A stretch of DNA of 6,461 bases from Anaerolineales bacterium. Lineage in GTDB: Bacteria > Chloroflexota > Anaerolineae > Anaerolineales > Villigracilaceae. The position numbers were made by a program, and so were the translations under genes. The stretch lies in contig JAFGKO010000113.1 in assembly GCA_016928525.1 (NCBI GenBank), forward strand, positions 1-6,461, given 5' to 3'. The stretch's first letter is position 1. Each line of letters opens with the position of its first letter. Of the stretch, positions 1-6,461 are shown piece by piece. The notes beneath the pieces are model-generated. The model did no database searches, was not told where the DNA came from, and worked only from the letters and a program-made list of their open reading frames with translations.

Positions 1-1322
1 AAGCGCGTGTCGTATTGCCCGGCCATGAAGCGGGTTGAGTCCATCATGGTCTGGTGGAAGGGAATGTTGGTGCGCACGCCCACGATGCGATACTCCTCCA
101 GCGCGCGACGCATGCGCAGGATGGCCTGGGCGCGCGTCTCGCCCCACACGATCAGCTTGGCGATCATCGGATCATAGTAAGGGGTGATCTCGAAGCCGGG
201 ATACACGCCTGTATCCACCCGGATGCCGGGGCCGGTGGGCAACAGGCTGTGCGTGATACGTCCGGTAGAAGGCAGGAAGTTGTTATACGGGTCTTCGGCA
301 TTGATGCGGCACTCGATAGCGTGACCGTTGAATTTGATATCTTCCTGGGCATAGCTCAACTGCCGCCCGCGCGCGATGCGTAACTGTTCCGCTACGATGT
401 CCACGCCGGTGGCCATCTCTGTCACTGGATGCTCTACCTGCAGGCGGGTGTTCATTTCGAGGAAATAGAAGTTCTTGTCTTTATCTACCAGGAACTCGAT
501 TGTTCCGGCGTTGACGTACTCCACGGCTTGCGCCGCTTTGACGGCCACCTCGCCCATTCTGCGACGCAAATCCTCGTCCACAAAAGATGAGGGCGCTTCT
601 TCCAACAGCTTCTGGTGGCGGCGTTGCAGAGAGCACTCGCGCTCCCCCAGGGAAATGACATTCCCGTGCATGTCTGCCAGGATCTGGACTTCGATGTGGC
701 GAGCGCCTTCGACCAGTTTCTCCAGGTAGACATTACCATTCCCGAAGGATGCTTCCGCCTCGCGCCGCGCGGACTGGATCAGGACCGGCATCTCCTCCAG
801 GGATTTCACTTCACGCATGCCTTTCCCGCCGCCGCCCGCCGTGGCCTTGATCAGCAGTGGGAAACCGATCTTCTCGGCCTGCGCCAGCAATTGCTCGTCG
901 GTCAGGTCGCCGACATCCTCCGTCCCCGGCACGACCGGGATGCCTGCCTTGATGACCGTGGCGCGCGCCACCCCTTTGTCTCCCATGGCCGCAATCGCCG
1001 AGGGTTTCGGGCCGATGAAGGTGATCCCTTTTTCCTCGCAGGCTTCGGCAAAGTCATCCCGTTCGGCCAGGAAGCCGTAGCCGGGATGGATGGCGTCCGC
1101 GCCGCATTTTATGGCGATGTCGATGATTTTGTCTGCGCGCAGATAGGACTCGCGCGAGGGCGCAGGACCCAGCAGGTAGGCCTCGTCCGCGTAGCGTACG
1201 TGCAGGGCCTGCCGGTCGGCTTCCGAGTACACGGCGACCGTTTCCAGGCCGCGTTCCCTGCAGGCGCGCAAAATGCGGACTGCGATTTCTCCTCGATTGG
1301 CGACTAATACTTTTTTGAACAT
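1..1322 (-). CDS. accC: Biotin carboxylase subunit of acyl-CoA carboxylase, 3' end cut by window
   Basis: This cytoplasmic ATP-grasp enzyme carboxylates the biotin of a carrier protein using bicarbonate and ATP, the first half-reaction of acetyl- or propionyl-CoA carboxylase. The frame is open from an ATG at 1322-1320 to the window edge, giving 440 whole codons. It opens with MFKKVLVANRGEIAVRI, the family's N-terminal signature. Next come GYGFL (81-85), Lys116, Lys159, the glycine-rich loop TAGGGGKGM (161-169), ERECSLQRRHQK (227-238, Lys238), Glu276 and the catalytic stretch EMNTRLQVEHP (289-299, with Glu289, Asn291, Arg293), then ECRINAEDP (Arg339). These fall within one residue of Escherichia coli AccC numbering, so the active site looks complete. 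The last visible residues, MAGQYDTR, correspond to near the end of a stand-alone AccC of about 450 residues. Whether a biotinyl domain follows, as in PccA-type fusions, cannot be seen. It lies 190 bases downstream of the carboxyltransferase gene and is probably co-transcribed with it. The stretch LAERDD at 85-90 differs from the common LSEN form. Confidence 0.96.
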   Translation of the reverse strand, partial: MFKKVLVANRGEIAVRILRACRERGLETVAVYSEADRQALHVRYADEAYLLGPAPSRESYLRADKIIDIAIKCGADAIHPGYGFLAERDDFAEACEEKGITFIGPKPSAIAAMGDKGVARATVIKAGIPVVPGTEDVGDLTDEQLLAQAEKIGFPLLIKATAGGGGKGMREVKSLEEMPVLIQSARREAEASFGNGNVYLEKLVEGARHIEVQILADMHGNVISLGERECSLQRRHQKLLEEAPSSFVDEDLRRRMGEVAVKAAQAVEYVNAGTIEFLVDKDKNFYFLEMNTRLQVEHPVTEMATGVDIVAEQLRIARGRQLSYAQEDIKFNGHAIECRINAEDPYNNFLPSTGRITHSLLPTGPGIRVDTGVYPGFEITPYYDPMIAKLIVWGETRAQAILRMRRALEEYRIVGVRTNIPFHQTMMDSTRFMAGQYDTR

Positions 1323-1328
1323 ATAAAT

Positions 1329-1334
1329 TCTCTT
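1329..1334 (-). promoter_or_regulatory. Ribosome binding site of the biotin carboxylase gene
   Basis: On the minus strand AAGAGA lies 6 bases before the ATG at 1322-1320. It is a weak but well-spaced Shine-Dalgarno sequence, and it supports this start because the protein then begins exactly at the conserved FKKVLVANRGEI signature. A GGAG further upstream is too far away to serve this start. Confidence 0.5.
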
Positions 1335-1342
1335 GTAACTCC

Positions 1343-1390
1343 GGTGGTTGAGTAGCCCTGAACGACAGTGAGGGGCGTATCGAAACCACC
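1343..1390. repeat. Palindromic dispersed-type repeat, unit A
   Basis: This 48-base element has perfect 7-base terminal inverted arms, GGTGGTT (1343-1349) and AACCACC (1384-1390). Inside it has a further imperfect pairing of GCCCT with AGGGGC, so it can fold as a long hairpin in RNA. It shares TGGTTGAGTAGC (1345-1356) with unit B and, on its right side, GGGGCGTATCGAAACC (1372-1387), which matches unit B at 15 of 16 positions. Such 'GGTTGAGTAG...CGTATCGAAACC' palindromes recall dispersed REP-like repeats of Chloroflexota and Actinobacteria, though I cannot count copies here. It sits just upstream of the biotin carboxylase start. Confidence 0.8.
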
Positions 1391-1427
1391 CATTTCATGC
1401 AAGCTTTCGTGTGCAGGTTACTCGTTA

Positions 1428-1500
1428 GTCTCGATACGGCGGCGTTGGTTGAGTAGCGACCGTAGGGGGCGTACCGAAACCCGCCGCCTACTCGACCAAC
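1428..1500. repeat. Compound palindromic repeat: unit B nested in an oppositely oriented copy
   Basis: The core (1444-1482) is a second copy of the element at 1343-1390, in the same orientation, with TGGTTGAGTAGC at 1446-1457 and GGGGCGTACCGAAACC at 1466-1481. Its interior spacer is 8 bases against 15 in unit A. It is flanked exactly by GGCGGC (1438-1443) and GCCGCC (1483-1488). Outside these lie GTCTCGATACG (1428-1438) and CTACTCGACCAAC (1488-1500). These are the two ends of the same element in reverse orientation, each with one mismatch to the arms of units A and B. The 13-base arms 1444-1456 and 1488-1500 are also inverted repeats of each other, matching at 12 of 13 positions. The block ends 13 bases before the carboxyltransferase stop codon. 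Confidence 0.75.
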
Positions 1501-1512
1501 GGTGTGCTGTTG

Positions 1513-3063
1513 TTACAGCGGAATATTCCCGTGTTTCTTGGCGGGGTTGGCATCGCGCTTGTTGCTCAGCATCTCCAGCGCATTGATCAGTCGCGGACGG
1601 GTTTCGCGCGGCTCGATCACATCGTCGATGTAACCGCGCTCGGCTGCCACATAGGGATTGGCGAACTTCTCACGGTACTCGGCCACCAGTTCCGCTTTGC
1701 GCTTGAGCGGGTCTTTGGCCTTTTCCAGTTCCTTGCGGAAGATGATGTTGACCGCGCCTTCCGGTCCCATCACGGCAATCTCGGCGCTGGGCCAGGCCAG
1801 GTTGACGTCGCCGCGAATGTGTTTGCTGGACATCACGTCGTATGCGCCGCCGTATGCCTTACGTGTGATGACCGTCAGCTTGGGAACGGTCGCTTCGCAG
1901 AAAGCATACAACAGCTTGGCCCCATGGCGGATGATCCCGGCGTGTTCCTGTCCGGTGCCGGGCAGGAATCCGGGCACATCTTCCAAGGTCAGGATGGGAA
2001 TGTTGAAAGCGTCGCAGAAGCGCACGAAACGCCCGGCTTTGTCCGAAGCGTTGATGTCCAACACGCCTGCCAGGACGGCTGGCTGGTTGGCGACAATACC
2101 GATTGAATGCCCGCCCAGGCGCGCAAACCCGACCACAACATTGGCGGCATAGGTTTCCTGGATTTCGAAGAACTGCCCGTCATCCACGATCATGTGGATG
2201 ACCTCCTTCATATCGTAGGGCTTGCCGGGGTCATCGGGGATGATGCTGTCCAGGGCTTCTTCCATGCGCAATGGGTCGTCCCCGCCGGCCACGACGGGCG
2301 CATCTTCCATATTGTTAGAAGGCAGGTAGCCGAATAACTTGCGGATCAGGTAGAGCGTGTCTCCTTCTGTGTCGGCGGCTACGTGGCACACCCCGGAAAC
2401 TTCCGAGTGCACGCTGGCGCCGCCCAGGTCTTCGAACGATACTTCCTCGTGCGTCACGGACTTGACAACCTCCGGCCCGGTCACGAACATATAAGAAGAA
2501 CCTCGTACCATAAAAATAAAATCTGTCAGGGCCGGGGAGTACACCGCGCCGCCCGCGCAAGGTCCCATGATGGCTGAAATCTGCGGGATAACACCCGAGG
2601 CCAGCGTGTTACGCAGGAAGATATCGGCGTACCCGCCCAGCGATACCACGCCTTCCTGAATGCGCGCGCCGCCCGAGTCGTTCAGGCCAATGATTGGTGC
2701 GCCGTTCTTAAGCGCCATGTCTATGACCTTGACGATCTTCCCGGCATGCACCTCGCCCAGCGAGCCACCGAAGACGGTGAAGTCCTGTGAAAAGACATAC
2801 ACCAGTCGCCCGTCTATCGTGCCCCAGCCGGTGATGACCGAGTCGCTCAGGTACTTCTGCTGGTCCAACCCGAAGTCGTGCGTGCGGTGGACGACAAAGG
2901 GATCGAGTTCGCGGAACGAGCCTTTGTCGAGCAGCAGGTCGATGCGCTCGCGCGCGGTCAGGCGTCCTTTTTTGTGCTGAACCTCGATGCGCTCTGCGCC
3001 GCCGCCCAGGCGTGATTGCGCCTTCAACTCTCTCAGGCGCTGAATTTTTGGATTATCGCTCAT
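1513..3063 (-). CDS. pccB: Acyl-CoA carboxylase carboxyltransferase (beta) subunit, probably propionyl-CoA type
   Basis: This cytoplasmic enzyme moves the carboxyl group from carboxybiotin to an acyl-CoA, giving methylmalonyl-CoA or malonyl-CoA. The 516 residues match the usual length and contain both crotonase-like halves. The N-terminal half carries [20 protein letters not shown] (31-50), [10 protein letters not shown] (129-138) and [16 protein letters not shown] (167-182), which shape the first oxyanion hole. The C-terminal half carries [22 protein letters not shown] (362-383) and [15 protein letters not shown] (401-415), and the protein ends in the familiar KKHGNIPL. Asp409 in GGAYDVM appears to align with Asp422 of Streptomyces coelicolor PccB, a residue known to influence acyl-CoA choice; Asp points to propionyl-CoA. 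The ATG at 3063-3061 overlaps the end of the small membrane protein gene by 11 bases, suggesting translational coupling. The biotin carboxylase gene follows. A methylmalonyl-CoA decarboxylase alpha subunit is the main alternative, but the neighbouring biotin carboxylase argues for a carboxylase. Confidence 0.95.
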   Translation of the reverse strand: MSDNPKIQRLRELKAQSRLGGGAERIEVQHKKGRLTARERIDLLLDKGSFRELDPFVVHRTHDFGLDQQKYLSDSVITGWGTIDGRLVYVFSQDFTVFGGSLGEVHAGKIVKVIDMALKNGAPIIGLNDSGGARIQEGVVSLGGYADIFLRNTLASGVIPQISAIMGPCAGGAVYSPALTDFIFMVRGSSYMFVTGPEVVKSVTHEEVSFEDLGGASVHSEVSGVCHVAADTEGDTLYLIRKLFGYLPSNNMEDAPVVAGGDDPLRMEEALDSIIPDDPGKPYDMKEVIHMIVDDGQFFEIQETYAANVVVGFARLGGHSIGIVANQPAVLAGVLDINASDKAGRFVRFCDAFNIPILTLEDVPGFLPGTGQEHAGIIRHGAKLLYAFCEATVPKLTVITRKAYGGAYDVMSSKHIRGDVNLAWPSAEIAVMGPEGAVNIIFRKELEKAKDPLKRKAELVAEYREKFANPYVAAERGYIDDVIEPRETRPRLINALEMLSNKRDANPAKKHGNIPL

Positions 3064-3463
3064 GTGCCTCTCTCTTGGTGAAAAAGATTTTCGTTCCCGG
3101 AAGGTACACGCAAACGGATAAAAGGATCAGCAGCAGGACAGTTGCTGCCAGGGCGAACGGCCAGTTTGTACGAGGAGATTGGAGCAGCAGCCGGTCGCAC
3201 CAATACCAGGCGGAGAAACCTGCTCCGCTCCCGAGTAGCGCGACCCGTATCCAGGCTTTGGCCTGCCACATGCCCCATAACAGTCCGATCCCGGCAATCA
3301 GCCATATTGCACCGCTGACGGCGATATAGGCTGGCCCAGGCGGTGATGTGAACTCAAGCAGCGTGCCCCACCACAGGATGGCCGAGACCAGGCGCAGTCC
3401 GCTCCATGCTGTAAGGCTTAACACCAGCCAAAGTAAGATGGTTACACTAAAGGGGCGTTTCAT
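3053..3463 (-). CDS. Small four-helix membrane protein of unknown function
   Basis: I do not recognise a named family. The 136 residues start at an ATG (3463-3461) with a short basic MKRP followed by hydrophobic segments at about 7-33, 45-64, 72-90 and 102-121, and end in a basic, polar tail ([12 protein letters not shown]). Tryptophans are frequent (for example WW at 31-32, [13 protein letters not shown] at 54-66, WYW at 86-88), as expected near membrane interfaces. No catalytic motif, cysteine pair or binding loop stands out. The reading frame is clearly the membrane-protein frame and its stop lies inside the carboxyltransferase gene, an 11-base overlap, so the two are probably translated from one message. 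The ribosome binding site is weak: GGCGAG lies about 11 bases upstream. A role tied to the carboxylase is possible but rests only on position. Confidence 0.75.
   Translation of the reverse strand: MKRPFSVTILLWLVLSLTAWSGLRLVSAILWWGTLLEFTSPPGPAYIAVSGAIWLIAGIGLLWGMWQAKAWIRVALLGSGAGFSAWYWCDRLLLQSPRTNWPFALAATVLLLILLSVCVYLPGTKIFFTKREAHER
3067..3073 (-). promoter_or_regulatory. Probable ribosome binding site of the carboxyltransferase gene
   Basis: On the minus strand AGAGAGG ends 3 bases before the ATG at 3063. The spacing is short unless the inner GAGAG is used, so the site is plausible rather than strong. It lies inside the last codons of the upstream membrane protein gene, so ribosomes ending there could reinitiate. 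Confidence 0.4.
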
Positions 3464-3514
3464 TTCGGAATAGCTCGCCGTAACAGATTCAGTATCTCAT
3501 GACTCATATGGAAC

Positions 3515-3530
3515 GCAGACTTCAGTCTGC
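3515..3530. repeat. Small palindrome, first of a related pair
   Basis: GCAGAC, TTCA, GTCTGC form a perfect 6-base-pair hairpin with a four-base loop (7 pairs if the inner T and A also pair). It differs from the core of its neighbour at 3548-3563 only in one base pair, A-T here against G-C there. That compensatory change keeps the stem. It lies 52 bases upstream of the small membrane protein start, in the 144-base gap 3464-3607. Confidence 0.75.
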
Positions 3531-3544
3531 AATATTTCCATGCC

Positions 3545-3566
3545 AAAGCGGACTTCAGTCCGCTTT
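3545..3566. repeat. Small palindrome, second of a related pair; weak terminator candidate
   Basis: AAAGCGGAC, TTCA, GTCCGCTTT form a perfect 9-base-pair hairpin with a four-base loop, 42 bases after the glycosyltransferase stop codon in the direction of transcription. On the transcript it reads AAAGCGGAC, TGAA, GTCCGCTTT and is followed by GGCATGG. Only three U residues follow the stem, so it is a poor intrinsic terminator. The 'GCGGACTTCAGTCCGC' type recalls dispersed palindromes in Chloroflexota and other environmental bacteria, which I could not check. Its centre is 33 bases from that of the first palindrome. Confidence 0.75.
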
Positions 3567-3607
3567 CCGGATTAATTCGTGATTTAGTAGATAGGAGATA
3601 ATCCATG

Positions 3608-5692
3608 TCAAGGAGCAGGTAAAAATCGCATGATCGCCTTCCCGCCGTAGTAATCGATAATCTCCAGGCGTCCGGTGTACTGCCCACGGTAGGGTTGGAT
3701 TTCCAGGAAACTGGGGTTGGCGAATATGTAGTCCAGGCCCATTTCGTACAGATAATCGCTGCCCTGGCGGGCCTTGTTGGCCTGGAAATAGGGATAGCTG
3801 TTGATCAGGCCGTCCATGTTGACGATAGTGCGATCCTGGATGAAATAGCCGACATTGCCGCCGCCCGTCATACCGACCAGGCTTCCAGGTTCGGTGTACG
3901 TTTCGATGAATGCTGCGGCTTCCATATAAGGTGTGTCGGCGGGTTTTGCGCCATATTGCATTTGCGCGGCGGTGATACGCCCGGACCATAGGCAGCTGGT
4001 GACGCCATAGTAGAAAACCGCAAGGTAGATCGCGATATGCGTGACAGGCAGCCGTCGCAGCGGTTGGGACAAAATATCGAGCAACATCCCCCCGGCCAGG
4101 GCGATGAAAACCATTTGCCCTACCCAGTACCATTCTTTGAGCGCACTATAGCCGGTGATATTGTACTGAATGATTTGCAGATTTGCGCCTGCGAACAGGG
4201 GCAGTAAAGCCAATTGGCCTGTAATGCGCGCTGCCCGCTTGCGGTTGAGAAACAGGAGCGCAAACAGGGCAATCAGGAGCAGGGTGAACAGCAACGCGTA
4301 GCGCGAATCATATTTAATAGGTATCACACCCATCTCGATTTGACTGTTCCACTTACCGGCCAGGTTCGTGATGGGGGCCCAGGCATTGAAATCGCCTTCG
4401 GGGTTGATGCCAAAGAAGGACAACGGGGAGCGCGCCGCGCCGCCATACACCCGGCTGGGAAAAGAGCCCCACCAGCGCTTGATCTGTCCGCTGACCGGGG
4501 AGGAGGTGCCAAAGGTGAGTTTGCTCCACAGCATGTAGAGTCCCAGCGCGCCGCCCAGGATGCCGTAAAAAAGAGCGCCTTCGCGTAACCATGTGCGCCA
4601 GTTGGATTTGAGCGTCTCGAGCGGCGACTGTGTCTTTACATTATCCTTCGAGCTGAACAGGGATACGATCAAGCGACCAGCAACGATCAACACGAACGAT
4701 AAAGCTCCGTCGATCAGGGGGGCGGTGCGCGGAAAGCTGCCAGTGAGCACGCCCAGACGAGTCAGGGCCAGCAAAATGGCAAGCGTTGCTACCGTCGCGA
4801 TGCCGTTCCCGATGGCGCTCTGGCGTAGCAAGCGCCAGACAGAGTGCGTTTTGGGATGCTCATACAGCCCCAGGAAATAGAACAGGGGGATTCTCAGCGC
4901 CAGGCTGATCGCCAGCATGGCGACGGCCAGGTTTGTGTACTTGTAGTAATCCGGGAAGCCAGTACGGATGATAAATGCGCCGGTCGCGCTGATAGCCAGT
5001 AGCAGGCTGTCCAGCGGCAATAAGTAATGCAGTGGCCTGTCGCGGAAGACGATCCACAACCCGAACAGCCCGGCCAGGAAGACCATGTCTAGGCGGCTGA
5101 AGGTGACCAGCGTCGCAGCAATAGACAGGAGCACGATTTGTTTCCCTTTATCGGGAGCAGTTTTTCGGTCCCGTTCGAAGCGCTGGAGCAGGAACAGCAG
5201 CAGGACCAGGCAGAAAGCCGCCAGCCCGGTCTCCAATCCCTGCTGGTAGGCGGTCACATGAATAGTGTAGTCGAAGGCCCAATACAAGGCCGCCAGCATG
5301 GCGATGGGCCGGGCAATGACGTTCCCCAGCAGTCGATAGAGTAATATGCTGGTGGCGGCGCGCAGGCCGGCCATCACGAAGATTAAGACCCGCAGCGGCA
5401 GAATCAGGTCGAAGCGCGCCAGGGCAAAAACCGGCACGCAGACCAACGTCCATAGGGGATGATAGCCGTTAGTCGGGTTGAGGCCGTCGAATGTGCTGCC
5501 GTGCCCTTCACTGATATTCTGCGCGACCTTGAAGTAATAATAGGCGTCATCGCGCGTGAACCACTTGTTGGGCAGGTTGTAGGCGTCCGAAAAGGCGGCG
5601 TAGCCGTTGATGCCCAGCAAGGCCAGGACGATCAATGCTTCGAACCAGGGGATGCGTTTGAGTTGCGATGTAAGTTTCAAAAGGCTATCCAA
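3608..5692 (-). CDS. GT-C type membrane glycosyltransferase-like protein
   Basis: This is a 694-residue polytopic inner-membrane protein with roughly a dozen or more hydrophobic helices between residues 17 and 566. After the first helix (about 17-35) comes an outward loop with TRDDAYYYF (46-54) and FDGLNPTNGYHPLW (68-81). An acidic pair in this loop (Asp48-Asp49) is typical of GT-C enzymes (ArnT, PMT and RgtA-D-like), which use polyprenyl-phosphate sugars. A second loop has PVSGQIKRWWG (399-409). The C-terminal soluble part (about 575-694) has GGGNVGYFIQDRTIVNMDGL (610-629), a pattern often found at the end of such proteins. It probably adds a sugar to a lipid, glycan or protein outside the membrane, but donor and acceptor are unknown. 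The start is a TTG at 5692-5690, overlapping the dehydrogenase stop region by 8 bases. A second TTG four codons later is an alternative. No ATG occurs before the first helix, and the ribosome binding site is weak. Confidence 0.85.
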   Translation of the reverse strand: MDSLLKLTSQLKRIPWFEALIVLALLGINGYAAFSDAYNLPNKWFTRDDAYYYFKVAQNISEGHGSTFDGLNPTNGYHPLWTLVCVPVFALARFDLILPLRVLIFVMAGLRAATSILLYRLLGNVIARPIAMLAALYWAFDYTIHVTAYQQGLETGLAAFCLVLLLFLLQRFERDRKTAPDKGKQIVLLSIAATLVTFSRLDMVFLAGLFGLWIVFRDRPLHYLLPLDSLLLAISATGAFIIRTGFPDYYKYTNLAVAMLAISLALRIPLFYFLGLYEHPKTHSVWRLLRQSAIGNGIATVATLAILLALTRLGVLTGSFPRTAPLIDGALSFVLIVAGRLIVSLFSSKDNVKTQSPLETLKSNWRTWLREGALFYGILGGALGLYMLWSKLTFGTSSPVSGQIKRWWGSFPSRVYGGAARSPLSFFGINPEGDFNAWAPITNLAGKWNSQIEMGVIPIKYDSRYALLFTLLLIALFALLFLNRKRAARITGQLALLPLFAGANLQIIQYNITGYSALKEWYWVGQMVFIALAGGMLLDILSQPLRRLPVTHIAIYLAVFYYGVTSCLWSGRITAAQMQYGAKPADTPYMEAAAFIETYTEPGSLVGMTGGGNVGYFIQDRTIVNMDGLINSYPYFQANKARQGSDYLYEMGLDYIFANPSFLEIQPYRGQYTGRLEIIDYYGGKAIMRFLPAP

Positions 5693-6461
5693 TATCCAGG
5701 GTGATCTTGCCGAAGTTTTCGCCCTTCCACAGGCGCTCCTGTGCGGCGGCGGCGTCTTTCAGCGGAAAGGATTTATCCAGCACGGGTTCGAGCACGCCCT
5801 TCACGATCAGGTCCATGACGGTCTTAAAATCCGCCAGGTTGCTCATGGTGGAGCCAATGATGGAGAGGTGCTTGGCCCAGATATAGCGGCTGTCGATTTC
5901 GAACTTTGGCCCGCCGGAGTTGCCCACTGTCAGCAGGCGACCGCCCTTTTTGAGCGTGCGCAAGCTATGCATGAAGGTCGTGCCGACATTATCCACCACC
6001 ACGTCCACGCCTTGTTTGTCAGTGGCCAGGAAGACGGCCTTGGACCAATTTTCAGCTTTGGAGCGGTCGATCAGGATGTCAGCGCCGAGCGCCTGCGCTT
6101 TTTCCAGCTTTTGCGCGTCGGACCCCACGACCACCACCTGCGCGCCGCTATATTTGGCGATGTCTATGCTGGCGGTATTGACCCCGCCCCCCGCGCCGAC
6201 GATGAGCACAGTTTCGCCTGTTTGCAGTTTCCCGCGCGTAATCAGCGAGTGCCAGGCTGTCTGGTAGACCAGTGCGGCAGCGGCTGCTTTGCGGAGATCG
6301 AAACCGGCGGGCAGTTTGTAGAGCTGGCGGGCGGGCAGGGATATATACTCCGCATACGTTCCACGGACGGTCTCGCCCAGCAGGTGCCAGTTACGGCACA
6401 TGTTGTCCCGGCCGGAGAGACAGTAGTCACACTCTCCGCAGCCCAGGTTGGCGTTGATGAC
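5685..6461 (-). CDS. Zinc-type medium-chain dehydrogenase/reductase, 5' end cut by window
   Basis: This is a cytoplasmic NAD(P)-dependent alcohol dehydrogenase or quinone-reductase-like enzyme. The frame is open from the window edge, giving 258 visible residues; about 80-90 N-terminal residues with most of the catalytic zinc ligands are missing from a usual length near 340. Visible residues 8-22 hold CGECDYCLSGRDNMC, the Cys-x2-Cys-x2-Cys-x7-Cys lobe that binds structural zinc. Then come GTYAEYISLPA (34-44), AAAALVYQTAWHSL (60-73) and the nucleotide-binding stretch VLIVGAGGGVNTASID (85-100, glycine-rich loop). After the second strand comes VVVVGSDAQKLEKA (109-122), with no acidic residue directly at the strand end, so NADPH use is possible but open. 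The C-terminal part has KKGGRLLTVGNSGGPKFEID (171-190), STMSNLADF (204-212) and ENFGKITLDIG (248-258), usual for this family. The substrate cannot be named. The stop overlaps the following glycosyltransferase gene by 8 bases. Confidence 0.92.
   Translation of the reverse strand, partial: VINANLGCGECDYCLSGRDNMCRNWHLLGETVRGTYAEYISLPARQLYKLPAGFDLRKAAAAALVYQTAWHSLITRGKLQTGETVLIVGAGGGVNTASIDIAKYSGAQVVVVGSDAQKLEKAQALGADILIDRSKAENWSKAVFLATDKQGVDVVVDNVGTTFMHSLRTLKKGGRLLTVGNSGGPKFEIDSRYIWAKHLSIIGSTMSNLADFKTVMDLIVKGVLEPVLDKSFPLKDAAAAQERLWKGENFGKITLDIG

Noticed and set aside
615..1307. Open frame of 230 codons on the plus strand
   Set aside because: It lies wholly opposite the biotin carboxylase gene, whose catalytic motifs are unmistakable; the translated sequence has no recognisable domain.
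1343..1500. CRISPR-like direct repeats
   Set aside because: There are only two direct copies, of unequal internal length, themselves palindromic with nested inverted halves and no regular spacers.
1504..2106. Open frame of 200 codons on the plus strand
   Set aside because: It is antisense to the carboxyltransferase gene and is rich in His, Gly and Asp as expected for a shadow frame.
3545..3566. Strong intrinsic terminator after the glycosyltransferase
   Set aside because: The stem is good but only three U residues follow, and a near-identical hairpin sits nearby, so a repeat is the better reading.
3464..3607. Promoter for the membrane protein-pccB-accC group
   Set aside because: On the minus strand TTGCAG followed 18 bases later by TATGAG could pass as a weak promoter, but it overlaps the first palindrome and matches the consensus poorly.
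3460..3687. Possible 75-residue gene spanning the gap between the small membrane protein and the glycosyltransferase
   Set aside because: Its middle is the translation of the two palindromic repeats and its start lies within the glycosyltransferase 3' end; no ribosome binding site or domain supports it.
3555..4133. Open frame of 192 codons on the minus strand
   Set aside because: It overlaps the glycosyltransferase in another frame and has low-complexity Arg/His/Gly composition with no hydrophobic pattern.

Overview
The window holds five protein-coding genes, all on the minus strand, so transcription runs from high to low coordinates. Two of them run off the window. In order of transcription they are: a zinc-type medium-chain dehydrogenase (5685-6461, N-terminus outside the window), a large multi-pass GT-C type glycosyltransferase-like protein (3608-5692), a small four-helix membrane protein (3053-3463), the carboxyltransferase subunit of a biotin-dependent acyl-CoA carboxylase (1513-3063), and the matching biotin carboxylase (1-1322, C-terminus outside the window).

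The packing suggests two transcription blocks. The dehydrogenase and the glycosyltransferase overlap by 8 bases. The small membrane protein and the carboxyltransferase overlap by 11 bases. Between these pairs lies a 144-base gap (3464-3607) with two small related palindromes. Between the two carboxylase genes lies a 190-base gap (1323-1512) filled largely by a cluster of dispersed-type palindromic repeats. No RNA gene, CRISPR array, transposase or phage gene is visible.

Functionally, the two carboxylase subunits form the core of an enzyme that carboxylates a short acyl-CoA. The carboxyltransferase carries Asp at the position that in studied relatives favours propionyl-CoA. The biotin carrier domain is not in view. 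It must be a C-terminal extension of the truncated biotin carboxylase, a following gene, or encoded elsewhere. The dehydrogenase and the glycosyltransferase have no evident biochemical link to the carboxylase.

The organism looks like a moderately GC-rich bacterium. The gene styles (pccB followed by accC, the GT-C protein with a DDAYYYF...NPTNGYHPLW motif) and both families of palindromic repeats recall Chloroflexota, perhaps Anaerolineae. This is from memory, not a search, and is moderate-to-low confidence. I see no convincing undescribed system. The most distinctive sequence structure is in the two repeat clusters.
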